Assembly: GCA_945957375.1 (NCBI GenBank)
Contig: CAMFKX010000020.1
Span: forward strand, 1 to 33,013
Length of the DNA: 33,013 bases
Reading direction: 5' to 3'
Source of the DNA: an uncultured Roseiarcus sp.
Lineage (GTDB): Bacteria; Pseudomonadota; Alphaproteobacteria; Rhizobiales; Beijerinckiaceae
Under the pieces are notes generated by a model, which worked only from the letters and a program-made list of their open reading frames with translations, had not been told where the DNA came from and searched no databases. A program made the position numbers and the translations under genes. Position 1 is the stretch's first letter. Every line of letters begins with the position of its first letter. Positions 1 to 9,135 of the stretch are shown here, one piece after another.

Positions 1-51
1 GTTTGTTTCCCGCCAAAGTTTTCTAACGCTGTCCAAAAACGTGCCTCTAAA

Positions 52-100
52 CCCCCCCCCTTTGGGGGGGGTGGGTTGGGTGGGGGGCCGCCCCCGACGA
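52..100. repeat. C-run/G-run hairpin with G-quadruplex-like tract
   Basis: Nine C (52-60), TTT, then eight G (64-71) form a near-perfect hairpin. The G side continues as G8-T-G3-TT-G3-T-G6 (64-87), which meets the four-G-run pattern of an intramolecular G-quadruplex, followed by CCGCCCCC. It lies 45-80 bases upstream of the short-chain dehydrogenase start. It could be a structured leader or terminator, or a homopolymer-prone stretch close to a sequence end with doubtful run lengths. The pattern is directly visible; any function is inference. Confidence 0.5.
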
Positions 101-131
101 TCCTCGTTTCGCGCCCCTTCGCGTCCTTGCC

Positions 132-896
132 ATGAGCGACCACCCTTCTTTCACCGGCCGTGCCGCCATCGTCACCGGCGGCGGCGCCGGAATCGGCTTC
201 GGCATCGCGCGCGCCTTCGCCCGGGCCGGCGCGCGCGTCGCGATCGCCGGCCGCGCCGAGGCGACGCTGCGCCGCTCGGCCGCGCTGATCGAGGAGGGGG
301 GCGGCGAAGTCCTCGTCGTTCCCGCCGACGTCGCTGTCCCGGCCGACTGCGCCCGAATCGTCGCCGCGACCGTCGAGCGCTTCGGCGGCGCCGACATTCT
401 CGTCAACAACGCCGCCCATTTCGCCCTTGTGCCGCTGCTCGACGCCGACTCCGACGTCGCGGCCGCCTTCCTCAACACCAACGTCGCCGGGCCGCTGAAC
501 TGCGCCCGCGCCTTCGCCGCCGAGGCGATCGCCAGGGGGCGGCGAGGCGCGATCGTCAACGTGAGCAGCATCGCCGGCGCCCGTCCCGCGCCCGGCTGCG
601 GGCTCTATTCGGCGTCCAAGGCCGCGCTCGACATGCTGACGCGCTCGATGGCGCTCGAATGGGGGCCGCTCGGCCTCCGGGTCAACGCAGTCGCTCCCGG
701 CCATGTCGCGACCGAGGGCGTGATCGAGGATTTCCGCGCCGGCCGGCTTGACGAGGCGAAGATGGTCGCGTCGATCCCGGCGCGCCGCATCGCCGACGTC
801 GACGACATCGCCGACGCGGTGCTGTTCCTGTGCTCGGACGCGGCGCGTCACGTGATGGGCCAGGTTCTGACGGTCGACGGCGGCGAGGGAATGTAG
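132..896 (+). CDS. SDR family NAD(P)-dependent oxidoreductase
   Basis: A 254-residue classical short-chain dehydrogenase/reductase of the FabG/glucose-dehydrogenase type, expected to be a cytoplasmic oxidoreductase of an alcohol or ketone. The Rossmann cofactor motif TGGGAGIG is at residues 15-22 and the NNAA motif at 92-95. The catalytic set is N117, S146, Y159 and K163 (YSASK). The C-terminus ends in the family-typical VDGGEGM. Length matches the family (about 250). The start is the ATG before SDHPSF, which leaves a normal short strand before the glycine motif; no strong ribosome binding site is visible. The stop is five bases before the next gene, so the two are probably co-transcribed. 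The substrate cannot be told from sequence. Confidence 0.9.
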   Translation: MSDHPSFTGRAAIVTGGGAGIGFGIARAFARAGARVAIAGRAEATLRRSAALIEEGGGEVLVVPADVAVPADCARIVAATVERFGGADILVNNAAHFALVPLLDADSDVAAAFLNTNVAGPLNCARAFAAEAIARGRRGAIVNVSSIAGARPAPGCGLYSASKAALDMLTRSMALEWGPLGLRVNAVAPGHVATEGVIEDFRAGRLDEAKMVASIPARRIADVDDIADAVLFLCSDAARHVMGQVLTVDGGEGM

Positions 897-901
897 GCGC
901 C

Positions 902-1726
902 ATGACGGAAGGCTTTCGACTCGACCGCTACCTCGAGCGCATCGGCGTCGCCGGTGCGCTCGCGCCCGATCTCGCCAGCTTGACCCGGCTTCACGCGGCG
1001 CATGCGGAGACGATCGCCTTCGAGGGGCTGGACCCTCTGCTCGGGCGCCCGGTCAGGCTCGACCTCGGCTCGATTCAGGCCAAGCTCGTCGACAGCCGGC
1101 GCGGCGGCTATTGTTACGAGCAGAACCTCCTGTTCAAGGCCGCGCTCGAGGCGATCGGCTTCGCCGTCACTCCGCTCGGCGCGCGGGTCCGCTGGACCGT
1201 TCCGCCCGAGAGCCCGCTCGGGCCGAGGCAGCATGCGCTGCTCAAGGTCGAGGCGCCGGAGGGGACCTTTCTCGCCGACGTCGGGTTCGGCGCCTGCGTG
1301 ATGGACGCGCCGCTGGCGCTGAGAACCGGGATCGAGCTGTCGTCCGCGATGGGCGTCTACCGGCTGACGGAAGCCGTCGGACACCTGTGGCTCAGCGTGC
1401 AGCGGCCGGGCGTTTGGCGGACGATGTACGCCTTCGACCTCGCCCCGCAGCTGTTGGCGGATTACCAACTCGGCAATTACTTCACCGCCACCAGCGCCGA
1501 CGCGCCGTTCACCGACAACCTGATCCTGGAACGGGTTGGCCGCGACCGGCGCGTCAAGTTGATCAACACACGCCTGCTGATCGAGGCGCGCGACGGCGAG
1601 CCGGTCGAGGAGCAGGCGCTGACGACGCCGGAGGCGCTCGGGGAAGCGCTCGCCGCGCGCTTCGCCATCGACCCGCCCGCGCCGGTCGAGGCGATCTTCG
1701 CGAAAGTGGCCGTTCGCCCCGCGTGA
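902..1726 (+). CDS. nat: Arylamine N-acetyltransferase
   Basis: A 274-residue member of the NAT family, which moves an acetyl group from acetyl-CoA to arylamines or hydrazines through a cysteine thioester. The catalytic triad is readable: C71 in RRGGYCYEQN, H111 in PRQHALLKV and D126 in FLADVGFG, with spacing equal to the known Cys69/His107/Asp122 arrangement. Length is normal (about 275). The chosen ATG begins TEGFRLDRYLERIG, the usual NAT N-terminus; a longer in-frame reading through the end of the upstream gene would add only Arg/Gly-rich sequence. GAGGGA lies about 12 bases upstream inside the end of the SDR gene, with a five-base gap between genes. Physiological substrate unknown. Confidence 0.93.
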   Translation: MTEGFRLDRYLERIGVAGALAPDLASLTRLHAAHAETIAFEGLDPLLGRPVRLDLGSIQAKLVDSRRGGYCYEQNLLFKAALEAIGFAVTPLGARVRWTVPPESPLGPRQHALLKVEAPEGTFLADVGFGACVMDAPLALRTGIELSSAMGVYRLTEAVGHLWLSVQRPGVWRTMYAFDLAPQLLADYQLGNYFTATSADAPFTDNLILERVGRDRRVKLINTRLLIEARDGEPVEEQALTTPEALGEALAARFAIDPPAPVEAIFAKVAVRPA

Positions 1727-1894
1727 GCTCGCGCAGACCCGGATCGCCCGGCCGCCGGCGCCTTTGCCGCTGACGGCCGTGTCTCCTGACGGTGGACTTG
1801 TCGGGAAAGCTTCGTAACAATCCCGCCAGATCGGCGGGCGCCGGCGCGAGGGGCGCCCGACGCCGCCGGGACGCCATCTGAGGGAACAGCGATC

Positions 1895-3022
<1,128 letters not shown>

Positions 3023-3163
3023 GGCGAGAACGGCCTTCACCGGAGGTCATCGCCTTCGATGCCGGCCTCTCGCTGCGCTCGTGCAATCTGGTCCAGGTAT
3101 CAACGCGACCGCGCACTCCCCGAGCGTGATGAGCGGCCCACGTCCCATCCTGCGCTCGCGCGA

Positions 3164-3190
3164 CCCTTTCCGGGCAGAGCCGGGAAGGGG
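3164..3190. repeat. Intergenic GC-rich hairpin, copy 1 of a repeated type
   Basis: CCCTTTCCGG (3164-3173) pairs with CCGGGAAGGG (3180-3189) around a six-base loop, giving ten pairs with one T-G wobble. It is the same design as the hairpins at 5594-5623 and 9101-9134. It lies in the 273-base gap before maeB, which otherwise holds no gene that I recognise. Confidence 0.5.
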
Positions 3191-3213
3191 AACGTGCGGG
3201 TCGGTTCCCTAGA

Positions 3214-3223
3214 CTCACGTGAG
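3214..3223. promoter_or_regulatory. Perfect 10-bp palindrome upstream of malic enzyme
   Basis: CTCACGTGAG is a perfect palindrome 73 bases before the maeB start and could be an operator half-pair. No second copy was noticed in the window, so the call rests on symmetry and position only. Confidence 0.2.
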
Positions 3224-3295
3224 GCCCTAAGAGGTCTTGCCCGCGTCATGCGGCGACACGCATGTCGTTTCGCGAGCGCCAAGGGGAACACGACC

Positions 3296-5575
3296 ATGAC
3301 CAGCGATCTCAGGGAAGCCGCCCTCGAATACCATCGGCTGCCCACTCCGGGAAAAATCTCCGTCACCCCGACCAAGTCCATGGTCACCCAGCGCGACCTC
3401 GCGCTCGCCTATTCGCCGGGCGTCGCCGAAGCCTGCATGGCGATCGTCGAGGACCCGGCGCAGGCGGACGAACTCACCACGCGCAGCAACCTCGTCGCGG
3501 TCATCACCAACGGCACCGCGGTGCTCGGCCTCGGCAACATCGGTCCGCTGGCCGGCAAGCCGGTCATGGAGGGCAAGGGCTGCCTCTTCAAGAAATTCGC
3601 CGGCATCGACGTCTTCGATATCGAACTGGCGGAAAACGATCCGGACCAGTTGATCGAGACCATCGCTCGCCTCGAGCCGACCTTCGGCGGCATCAACCTC
3701 GAGGACATCAAGGCGCCCGAGTGCTTCTACATCGAGAAGCGCCTGCGCGAGCGCATGAACATCCCCGTCTTCCACGACGACCAGCACGGCACGGCGATCG
3801 TCGCCGCCGCGGCCCTGATCAACGGCCTGAAGCTGGTCGGGAAGGACATCGCCGACGTGCGCCTCGTCTGCTCGGGCGCGGGCGCAGCGGCGATTGCCTG
3901 CATCGACCTTGCGGTGCGGCTCGGCCTCGATCCGAAGAAGGTGCTGATCGTCGACCGCTCGGGCGTCGTCTATCCGGAGCGCCCCGGGCGGCTCGAGGAG
4001 AACAAGGCGCGCTACGCCAATCCGACCGACGCCCGCACGCTCGCCGACGCGGTCGCCGGCGCCGACATCTTTCTCGGCCTCTCGGCGCCCGGCGTCCTTA
4101 CCGGCGATATGATCAAGGCGATGGCCCGAGATCCGCTGATCTTCGCGATGGCCAATCCCGATCCCGAGATTCTGCCGGAAGTCGCCAGCGCCGTCCGGCC
4201 TGACGCGATCATCGGCACCGGACGGTCCGACTACCCGAACCAGATCAACAACGTCCTGTGCTTTCCGTTCATCTTCCGCGGCGCGCTCGACTGCGGCGCG
4301 ACCACCATCAATGAGGAGATGAAGGTCGCCGCCGCCCACGCCATCGCCGAACTCGCCCGCGCCGAAGTGCCCGAGGCGGTCGCCGAGGCCTACAAGGGCG
4401 AAGCCTTGCGCTTCGGCCGCGACTATCTGATTCCGAAGCCGTTCGATCCGCGCCTGATCACCATCGTCGCGCCCGCGGTCGCCAAGGCCGCCGCCGACAG
4501 CCATGTGGCGCGCCGGCCGATCGTCGATCTCGAAGCCTATCGCCAGAAGCTCGACACGCTGGTGTACCGCTCCGGGCACGCGATGGAGCCGGTGTTCGCG
4601 CGCGCGCGGCGGGCGGAAAAATCGATCATTCTCGCCGAGGGCGAGGACGACCGCGTGTTGCGCGCGGCGCAGATCATCGTCGACGAGACCATCGCCACGC
4701 CGCTGCTGCTTGGCCGGGCGAGCGTGATCGCGCAAAAGATCAAGGCGCTCGACCTGCGGCTCGAGCCGGGGCGGGACGTCCGGATCATCGATCCGCAGGA
4801 TCCGCAGGTCTATACCCGGGCTGCAGACCACTATTACGCCGCGCGCAAGCGTGACGGCGTCTCGCGCGCGCTGTCGCTGTCGCAGATGCGCAACAACTCT
4901 TCGTTGCTCGCCGCCACCCTGCTGCAGCACGGCGAGGGCGACGCGATGCTGTGCGGCGTATTCGGCCGGACCTGGGATCATCTGGCCGCGATCCGGGACG
5001 TGATCGGCTTGCGCCCGGGCGCCCAGACGCTCGCGGTCATGCAGATGCTGGTGCTGCCCCAGCATCAGCTGTTTATCTGCGACACCCATTGCAACGCCGA
5101 TCCCACCGCCGAGCAGGTCGCGGAGATCGCCCTGCTGGCGGCCGAGGAGGTGCGCCGCTTCGGCGTGACGCCGCGGGTGGCGCTGCTGTCGCATTCGAGC
5201 TTCGGCACCTCGAACCTGCCGTCGGCGCGCAAGATGCGCCGCGCGCGCGACCTCATCCGGCAGGCGGCGCCCGATCTCGCGGTCGAAGGCGAGATGCGCG
5301 GCTCGGCCGCGCTGTCGCAGGAGATCCTCGACAATGCGATGCCGGATTCCGGCTTCATCGGCCCGGCCAACCTGCTCGTGATGCCGAACCTCGACGCCGC
5401 CAACATCTCCTACAATCTGTTGCGGATGGCGGCGGGCAACGGCGTCACCATCGGCGGCATCCTGCTCGGCGCGGCCAAGACCGCCCACATCCTCACCCCG
5501 TCGGCGACTGTGCGCCGGATCGTCAACATGGCCGCGCTCGCCGCGGTCGACGCCGCGCAGCGGACAGGGCGCTGA
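3296..5575 (+). CDS. maeB: NADP-dependent malic enzyme with C-terminal phosphotransacetylase-like domain
   Basis: A 759-residue MaeB-type fusion that decarboxylates malate to pyruvate, making NADPH. The malic enzyme part (about residues 1-420) shows the active-site tyrosine Y39 in [10 protein letters not shown], the lysine K94 in [11 protein letters not shown], metal ligands E136-D137 and D161-D162 (HDDQHGTA), and a nucleotide loop GAGAAAI at 194-200. From about residue 430 to the end it resembles phosphate acetyltransferase. In this family that part is generally a regulatory domain sensing acetyl-CoA rather than an active enzyme. Length agrees with the family (about 760). The ATG before [19 protein letters not shown] is chosen because AAGGGGA lies about 8 bases upstream; sequence further upstream in the same frame is not family-like. 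Monocistronic, followed by a strong hairpin. Confidence 0.95.
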   Translation: MTSDLREAALEYHRLPTPGKISVTPTKSMVTQRDLALAYSPGVAEACMAIVEDPAQADELTTRSNLVAVITNGTAVLGLGNIGPLAGKPVMEGKGCLFKKFAGIDVFDIELAENDPDQLIETIARLEPTFGGINLEDIKAPECFYIEKRLRERMNIPVFHDDQHGTAIVAAAALINGLKLVGKDIADVRLVCSGAGAAAIACIDLAVRLGLDPKKVLIVDRSGVVYPERPGRLEENKARYANPTDARTLADAVAGADIFLGLSAPGVLTGDMIKAMARDPLIFAMANPDPEILPEVASAVRPDAIIGTGRSDYPNQINNVLCFPFIFRGALDCGATTINEEMKVAAAHAIAELARAEVPEAVAEAYKGEALRFGRDYLIPKPFDPRLITIVAPAVAKAAADSHVARRPIVDLEAYRQKLDTLVYRSGHAMEPVFARARRAEKSIILAEGEDDRVLRAAQIIVDETIATPLLLGRASVIAQKIKALDLRLEPGRDVRIIDPQDPQVYTRAADHYYAARKRDGVSRALSLSQMRNNSSLLAATLLQHGEGDAMLCGVFGRTWDHLAAIRDVIGLRPGAQTLAVMQMLVLPQHQLFICDTHCNADPTAEQVAEIALLAAEEVRRFGVTPRVALLSHSSFGTSNLPSARKMRRARDLIRQAAPDLAVEGEMRGSAALSQEILDNAMPDSGFIGPANLLVMPNLDAANISYNLLRMAAGNGVTIGGILLGAAKTAHILTPSATVRRIVNMAALAAVDAAQRTGR

Positions 5576-5593
5576 GGCGCGCAGCAGCAGGCT

Positions 5594-5627
5594 TCCCTTC
5601 CCCGGCTGAAGCCGGGGAAGGGACTTT
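5594..5627 (+). terminator. Hairpin after maeB, copy 2 of the repeated type
   Basis: TCCCTTCCCCGGC (5594-5606) pairs perfectly over 13 bases with GCCGGGGAAGGGA (5611-5623) around loop TGAA, followed by CTTT. It starts 19 bases after the maeB stop. It probably works as a terminator or mRNA-stabilising hairpin, and its sequence recurs at 3164-3190 and 9101-9134. Confidence 0.6.
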
Positions 5628-5710
5628 GCTCGTAGCCGCTGGCCGATGCGGGGAAAGTCGGGCTAAGAGATGCCCGGGGACGTTGGGGGTCCCGGCCTGA
5701 GATTCAACAG

Positions 5711-6802
5711 ATGCGACTGCCGATTGCGCTCGTCCTCTTGTGCCTGGCTCTTGCGGCGGGCGCCCCGGCGCGGGCGGACGATCCAAACTTCGACAAGCTT
5801 GCCGCCGAGGAGGCCGCCGCCAACGCGCATTTCGGGCCGCGGACCACGCCGGGGCAGGTGATCCCGATTCCCGACGACGTGAGTGCGGCCCTGCAGCGGG
5901 TCATCGCCGCCCCCTACGGCGGATTTGATGAGAAGCCGAAGACCCCGGAAGCCTGGAAGGCCTTGGTCGAAGCGGCGAACAAGACCGCCGCCGTCAATCT
6001 CGAGAAGCTCGTCGAGATTTTCGACGTCAAGGTCGAGCCGGCGACGGTCGGCGGCGTCAAGGCGTTCTGGATCACGCCGAAGGAGGTCCCGGAGCAGCAT
6101 CGCGACCGCCTCGTCATCGCCCTGCACGGCGGCGGCTATGTCTTCTTTCCCGGCCTGCCCGGCGCCGGCGAAGGCGTGATGATGGCCGGTTTCGGCGGCT
6201 TCAAGGTGCTCGCGGTCGACTACCGCATGCCGCCCGACTTCCCGTTTCCCGCCGCGGTCGACGATGCGGTCGCGGTGTGGAAGGAGGTCGTCAAGACGAC
6301 GAAGCCGCAGAATATCGCGCTGGTCGGCTCGTCGGCCGGCGGCGGCCTCGTGCTCGCGACCGTGCTGCGCCTGAAGGACGAGGGGCTGCCGCTGCCGGGA
6401 GCGGTCGCCGCCGGCACGCCCTGGTCCGATCTCGCCAAGATCGGCGACAGCTATTTCGCCAACGCCTGGCTCGACAACGTGCTCGTCAGCTACGAGCCGA
6501 TGCTGGAAGGGATGGCGCGGCTCTACGCCGGCGGGGAAAATCTCAGGAACCCCTACCTGTCGCCGATCTACGGCGACTTCACCGGCTTCCCGCCGACCAT
6601 CCTGACCACCGGCACGCGCGACCTGTTCCTGTCGAACACGGTGCGGGCGCACCGGGCGCTGAAACGGGCAGGGGCGGTCGCAGACCTCGAGGTCTACGAG
6701 GGCGAGAGCCACGCGCAGTTCCTCGCCGGCCCCGGCGTGCCGGAATCGAAAGAGGCGTTCGCGGATATCGCGGCGTTCTTCGACCGGCATCTGGGGAAGT
6801 AA
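5711..6802 (+). CDS. Secreted alpha/beta hydrolase, HSL (family IV) esterase type
   Basis: A 363-residue esterase/lipase of the hormone-sensitive-lipase-like family. Residues 1-22 form a Sec signal peptide (MRLP, hydrophobic stretch, then APARA before DDPNF), so it should act in the periplasm or outside the cell. The oxyanion motif HGGG is at 139-142. The nucleophile is S208 in GSSAG, with the acid at D304 (TGTRDLF) and the histidine at H334 (ESHAQF). The block YRMPPDFPFPAAVDD near 171-185 is typical of the family. About 100 residues before the catalytic domain (23-130) are not distinctive. The ATG directly precedes the signal sequence; the ribosome site is weak. No operon partner; substrate unknown beyond a probable short-chain ester. 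Confidence 0.88.
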   Translation: MRLPIALVLLCLALAAGAPARADDPNFDKLAAEEAAANAHFGPRTTPGQVIPIPDDVSAALQRVIAAPYGGFDEKPKTPEAWKALVEAANKTAAVNLEKLVEIFDVKVEPATVGGVKAFWITPKEVPEQHRDRLVIALHGGGYVFFPGLPGAGEGVMMAGFGGFKVLAVDYRMPPDFPFPAAVDDAVAVWKEVVKTTKPQNIALVGSSAGGGLVLATVLRLKDEGLPLPGAVAAGTPWSDLAKIGDSYFANAWLDNVLVSYEPMLEGMARLYAGGENLRNPYLSPIYGDFTGFPPTILTTGTRDLFLSNTVRAHRALKRAGAVADLEVYEGESHAQFLAGPGVPESKEAFADIAAFFDRHLGK

Positions 6803-6885
6803 GACCGGCTGCGCAAAAACTCTTCACTTTTCCGTGATCGAGACCTGAGGGCTTCAAAACAAAGTAGACTTTTGGCATCGTAAAT

Positions 6886-6904
6886 TTGCGACATCATGTC
6901 GCAA
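6886..6904. promoter_or_regulatory. Perfect 19-nt inverted repeat before the PEP-CTERM-like gene
   Basis: TTGCGACATCATGTCGCAA has two perfect nine-base arms around one C. It ends 18 bases before the start codon chosen for the next gene and just before its ribosome binding site (GGGGAA). It could be a repressor operator over the transcription start or a hairpin at the mRNA 5' end. No matching regulator is nearby. Confidence 0.55.
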
Positions 6905-6922
6905 GGTATGGGGAACTTCGAA

Positions 6923-7456
6923 ATGAAGACGGGATTACTGGCCGCGGCGGCGGCCTTCGCGATCGGCATGGCTGGGAGCGCTGCGCAGGCCGACACCTTC
7001 TACTGGTCGTACACGCTCACCGGCGGCGCCACGGGCTCCGGTTCCGGCACGTTTACGACGTCCGGCTCCGACTTGCCGCAGGTGATCACCGGCGCGACCG
7101 GAACCATCTTCAGCGATCCGGACCTCGGCCCCGGCCCCATCACCGTCACCGGCCTGTCCAATTACGCCAGTCCCGACAATACGCTGTACGCGACCGGATT
7201 CAACAACGAGCAGTTTTCGTTTGACGGCGTATCGCTCAGCCTCAGCGACGGCTATTCGATCAACCTCTACTTTCAGAACGGGGTAGGCGGTTTCGAAAAT
7301 AGCTTCTCGAACCCGGACAACCTGGATTCGCCGGTTTATACCGCGGACTACACCGTCAGCACGCCCGAGACCTCGACCTGGGCGATGATGGCCTTCGGCT
7401 TCGCCGGTCTCGCGTTTGCCGGCTACCGCAGCCGCCGCACCGCCGCCGGCGCGTAA
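6923..7456 (+). CDS. Secreted protein with PEP-CTERM-like sorting tail
   Basis: A 177-residue exported protein. Residues 1-23 (MKTGLL, Ala-rich stretch, SAAQA) form a signal peptide. The middle is rich in Gly, Ser, Thr, Asn and Asp with a beta-like pattern and no recognisable enzyme motif. The C-terminus has the sequence PETSTW, then a hydrophobic helix (AMMAFGFAGLAFAGY) and a basic end (RSRR). This is the three-part layout of PEP-CTERM proteins that exosortases process, here in the PETSTWAMM form common in alphaproteobacteria. The ATG is chosen because it gives a normal signal peptide and has GGGGAA about 8 bases upstream; an ATG at 6908 would add five residues. No exosortase gene is in the window. 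Specific function unknown; surface or exopolysaccharide association is inference. Confidence 0.8.
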   Translation: MKTGLLAAAAAFAIGMAGSAAQADTFYWSYTLTGGATGSGSGTFTTSGSDLPQVITGATGTIFSDPDLGPGPITVTGLSNYASPDNTLYATGFNNEQFSFDGVSLSLSDGYSINLYFQNGVGGFENSFSNPDNLDSPVYTADYTVSTPETSTWAMMAFGFAGLAFAGYRSRRTAAGA

Positions 7457-7478
7457 CGAACACTCGCCCTGCGATCGG

Positions 7479-7504
7479 AAAGGCCGCCTGGGGGCGGCCT
7501 TTTT
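7479..7504 (+). terminator. Rho-independent terminator
   Basis: AAAGGCCGCC (7479-7488) pairs with GGCGGCCTTT (7493-7502) around loop TGGG, and the T run TTTTT (7500-7504) follows. It begins 23 bases after the PEP-CTERM-like gene and is the clearest intrinsic terminator in the window. Confidence 0.88.
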
Positions 7505-7594
7505 GCGTCGTCCGCCCGCCCGTCCGTTGTTCGAGTCGGCGCCATCGTCTATGCGAAGGACCGCGTCCCGCGTTCCCAGACTTTCGGAGGCCTC

Positions 7595-9094
7595 TTGTTC
7601 CCGAAGCCGTCGCCGCAGCTTGTCCCCAACACCTACGCCTACGAATCGCAGCCGATGGTGAAGCCGACCGGCTTCCGCGAATACGACGCGCGCTGGCTGT
7701 TCGAGAAAGAGATCAACCTGATGGGCGTGCAGGCGCTCGGCCTCGGGCTGGCGCGCCTGCTCAAGGAACTCGGCGTCCCGCGCGAGGTCGTGGTCGGCCA
7801 CGACTTCCGCTCCTATTCCGCCTCGATCAAGCTCGCGCTGGTCGCCGGGCTGATGGCGGGCGGGGCGAAGGTGCGCGACATCGGCCTCTGCATCACGCCG
7901 ATGGCCTATTTCGCCCAATTTGCGCTCGATTGCCCCGCTGTCGCGATGGTGACCGCCTCGCACAACGACAACGGCTGGACCGGGGTGAAGATGGGCGCCG
8001 CGCGGCCCGTGACCTTCGGCCCCGACGAGATGGGACGGCTGCGCGATATCGTGATTGGCGGCGATTATGCCCCCGAGCCCGGCGGATCCTACGAATTCGT
8101 GCCCGACTTCCCGGCCCGCTACATCGCTGATCTGACCAACCGCCCGAAGTTCACCCGCAAGATGACGGTGGTCGCCGCCTGCGGCAACGGCACCGCCGGC
8201 GCCTTCGCGCCGAAATTGCTCGGAAAACTCGGCGTCGAGGTCGTCCCGCTCGATTGCGAGCTCGACTGGACCTTCCCGCGCTACAACGCCAACCCGGAAG
8301 ACCTGCACATGCTGCACGCCATGGCGGAGGCGGTAAAGGCGGCGGGCGCCGACGTCGCGCTCGGCTTCGACGGCGACGGCGACCGCTGCGGCGTGGTCGA
8401 CAACGAAGGCGCGGAGATCTTCGCCGACAAGATCGGGGTCATGCTGGCGCGGGACCTGTCGAAGCTGCACGCGAACGCGCAATTCGTCGTCGACGTGAAG
8501 TCGACCGGTCTGTTCGCGACCGACCCGGCGCTCGCCGCCAACGGCGTCGCCGTCGATTTCTGGAAGACCGGCCATTCGCACATCAAGCGCCGGGTACGCG
8601 ATCTCAACGCGCTCGCGGGATTCGAGAAGTCGGGCCATTTCTTCTTCAATGCGCCGGTCGGGCGCGGCTACGATGACGGCTTCGTCACCGCGATCGCCGT
8701 GCTCGACATGCTCGACCGCAATCCGGGGAAGTCGATGGCCGACCTCTACCGCGACCTGCCGAAGACCTTTGGCTCGCCGACCATGTCGCCGCACTGCGCC
8801 GACGAAGCCAAATACGGGGTGGCCGACAAGGTGACGGCGCGCTTCAAGACGATGCAGGCGAAAGGCGAGCCGCTGATCGGCCAGGCGATCCGCGACATCG
8901 TCACCGTCAACGGCGTCCGGGTGACGGTCGCAGACGGCACCTGGGGTCTCGTGCGCGCCTCGTCCAACAAGCCGGAGCTGGTCGTGGTGGTCGAGAGCCC
9001 GGTTTCGGACGCCAACATGCGCGCGATGTTCAAGGCGGTCGACGGGATCCTGCGTGAGAACCCGGAAGTGGGCGCCTACAACCAGACAATCTGA
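7595..9094 (+). CDS. Phosphomannomutase/phosphoglucomutase
   Basis: A 499-residue alpha-D-phosphohexomutase that interconverts hexose 1- and 6-phosphates, feeding sugar nucleotides for surface polysaccharide. The phosphoserine loop TASHNDNGW has the catalytic S122. The magnesium loop DGDGDR is at 259-264. The sugar-binding block EKSGHFFF follows near residue 347, and the phosphate-contact domain is C-terminal. The start is a TTG at 7595 preceded by GGAGG (7586-7590), with a tight four-base spacing; FPKPSPQLVPNTYAYES is the N-terminus I would expect for the alphaproteobacterial group. The first ATG in frame (Met21, 7655) would remove it. Related enzymes are named manB, algC or pgm, and sequence alone does not decide between mannose and glucose preference. 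Confidence 0.92.
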   Translation: MFPKPSPQLVPNTYAYESQPMVKPTGFREYDARWLFEKEINLMGVQALGLGLARLLKELGVPREVVVGHDFRSYSASIKLALVAGLMAGGAKVRDIGLCITPMAYFAQFALDCPAVAMVTASHNDNGWTGVKMGAARPVTFGPDEMGRLRDIVIGGDYAPEPGGSYEFVPDFPARYIADLTNRPKFTRKMTVVAACGNGTAGAFAPKLLGKLGVEVVPLDCELDWTFPRYNANPEDLHMLHAMAEAVKAAGADVALGFDGDGDRCGVVDNEGAEIFADKIGVMLARDLSKLHANAQFVVDVKSTGLFATDPALAANGVAVDFWKTGHSHIKRRVRDLNALAGFEKSGHFFFNAPVGRGYDDGFVTAIAVLDMLDRNPGKSMADLYRDLPKTFGSPTMSPHCADEAKYGVADKVTARFKTMQAKGEPLIGQAIRDIVTVNGVRVTVADGTWGLVRASSNKPELVVVVESPVSDANMRAMFKAVDGILRENPEVGAYNQTI

Positions 9095-9100
9095 CTGCAC

Positions 9101-9134
9101 TGCCGTCCCCGGCGAAGCCGGGGAAGGGGCGGCA
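9101..9134. terminator. Hairpin between convergent genes, copy 3 of the repeated type
   Basis: CCCCGGC (9107-9113) pairs with GCCGGGG (9117-9123) around GAA, and an outer TGCCG (9101-9105) pairs with CGGCA (9130-9134). It fills the 41-base gap between the phosphomannomutase and spoVR stops, so it can serve both strands. The core CCCCGGC-GAAGCCGGGGAAGGG is shared with the hairpin at 5594-5623. Confidence 0.55.
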
Positions 9135-9135
9135 T

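Noticed and set aside
3227-5488. 753-codon leftward open frame antisense to maeB
   Set aside because: Same antisense artefact; the rightward strand encodes a full malic enzyme with intact catalytic residues.
6871-6890. Sigma-54-like promoter (TTGGCA ... TTTGC) before the PEP-CTERM-like gene
   Set aside because: The GG and GC elements are 12 bases apart, while sigma-54 promoters need 10; the spacing rule is strict.
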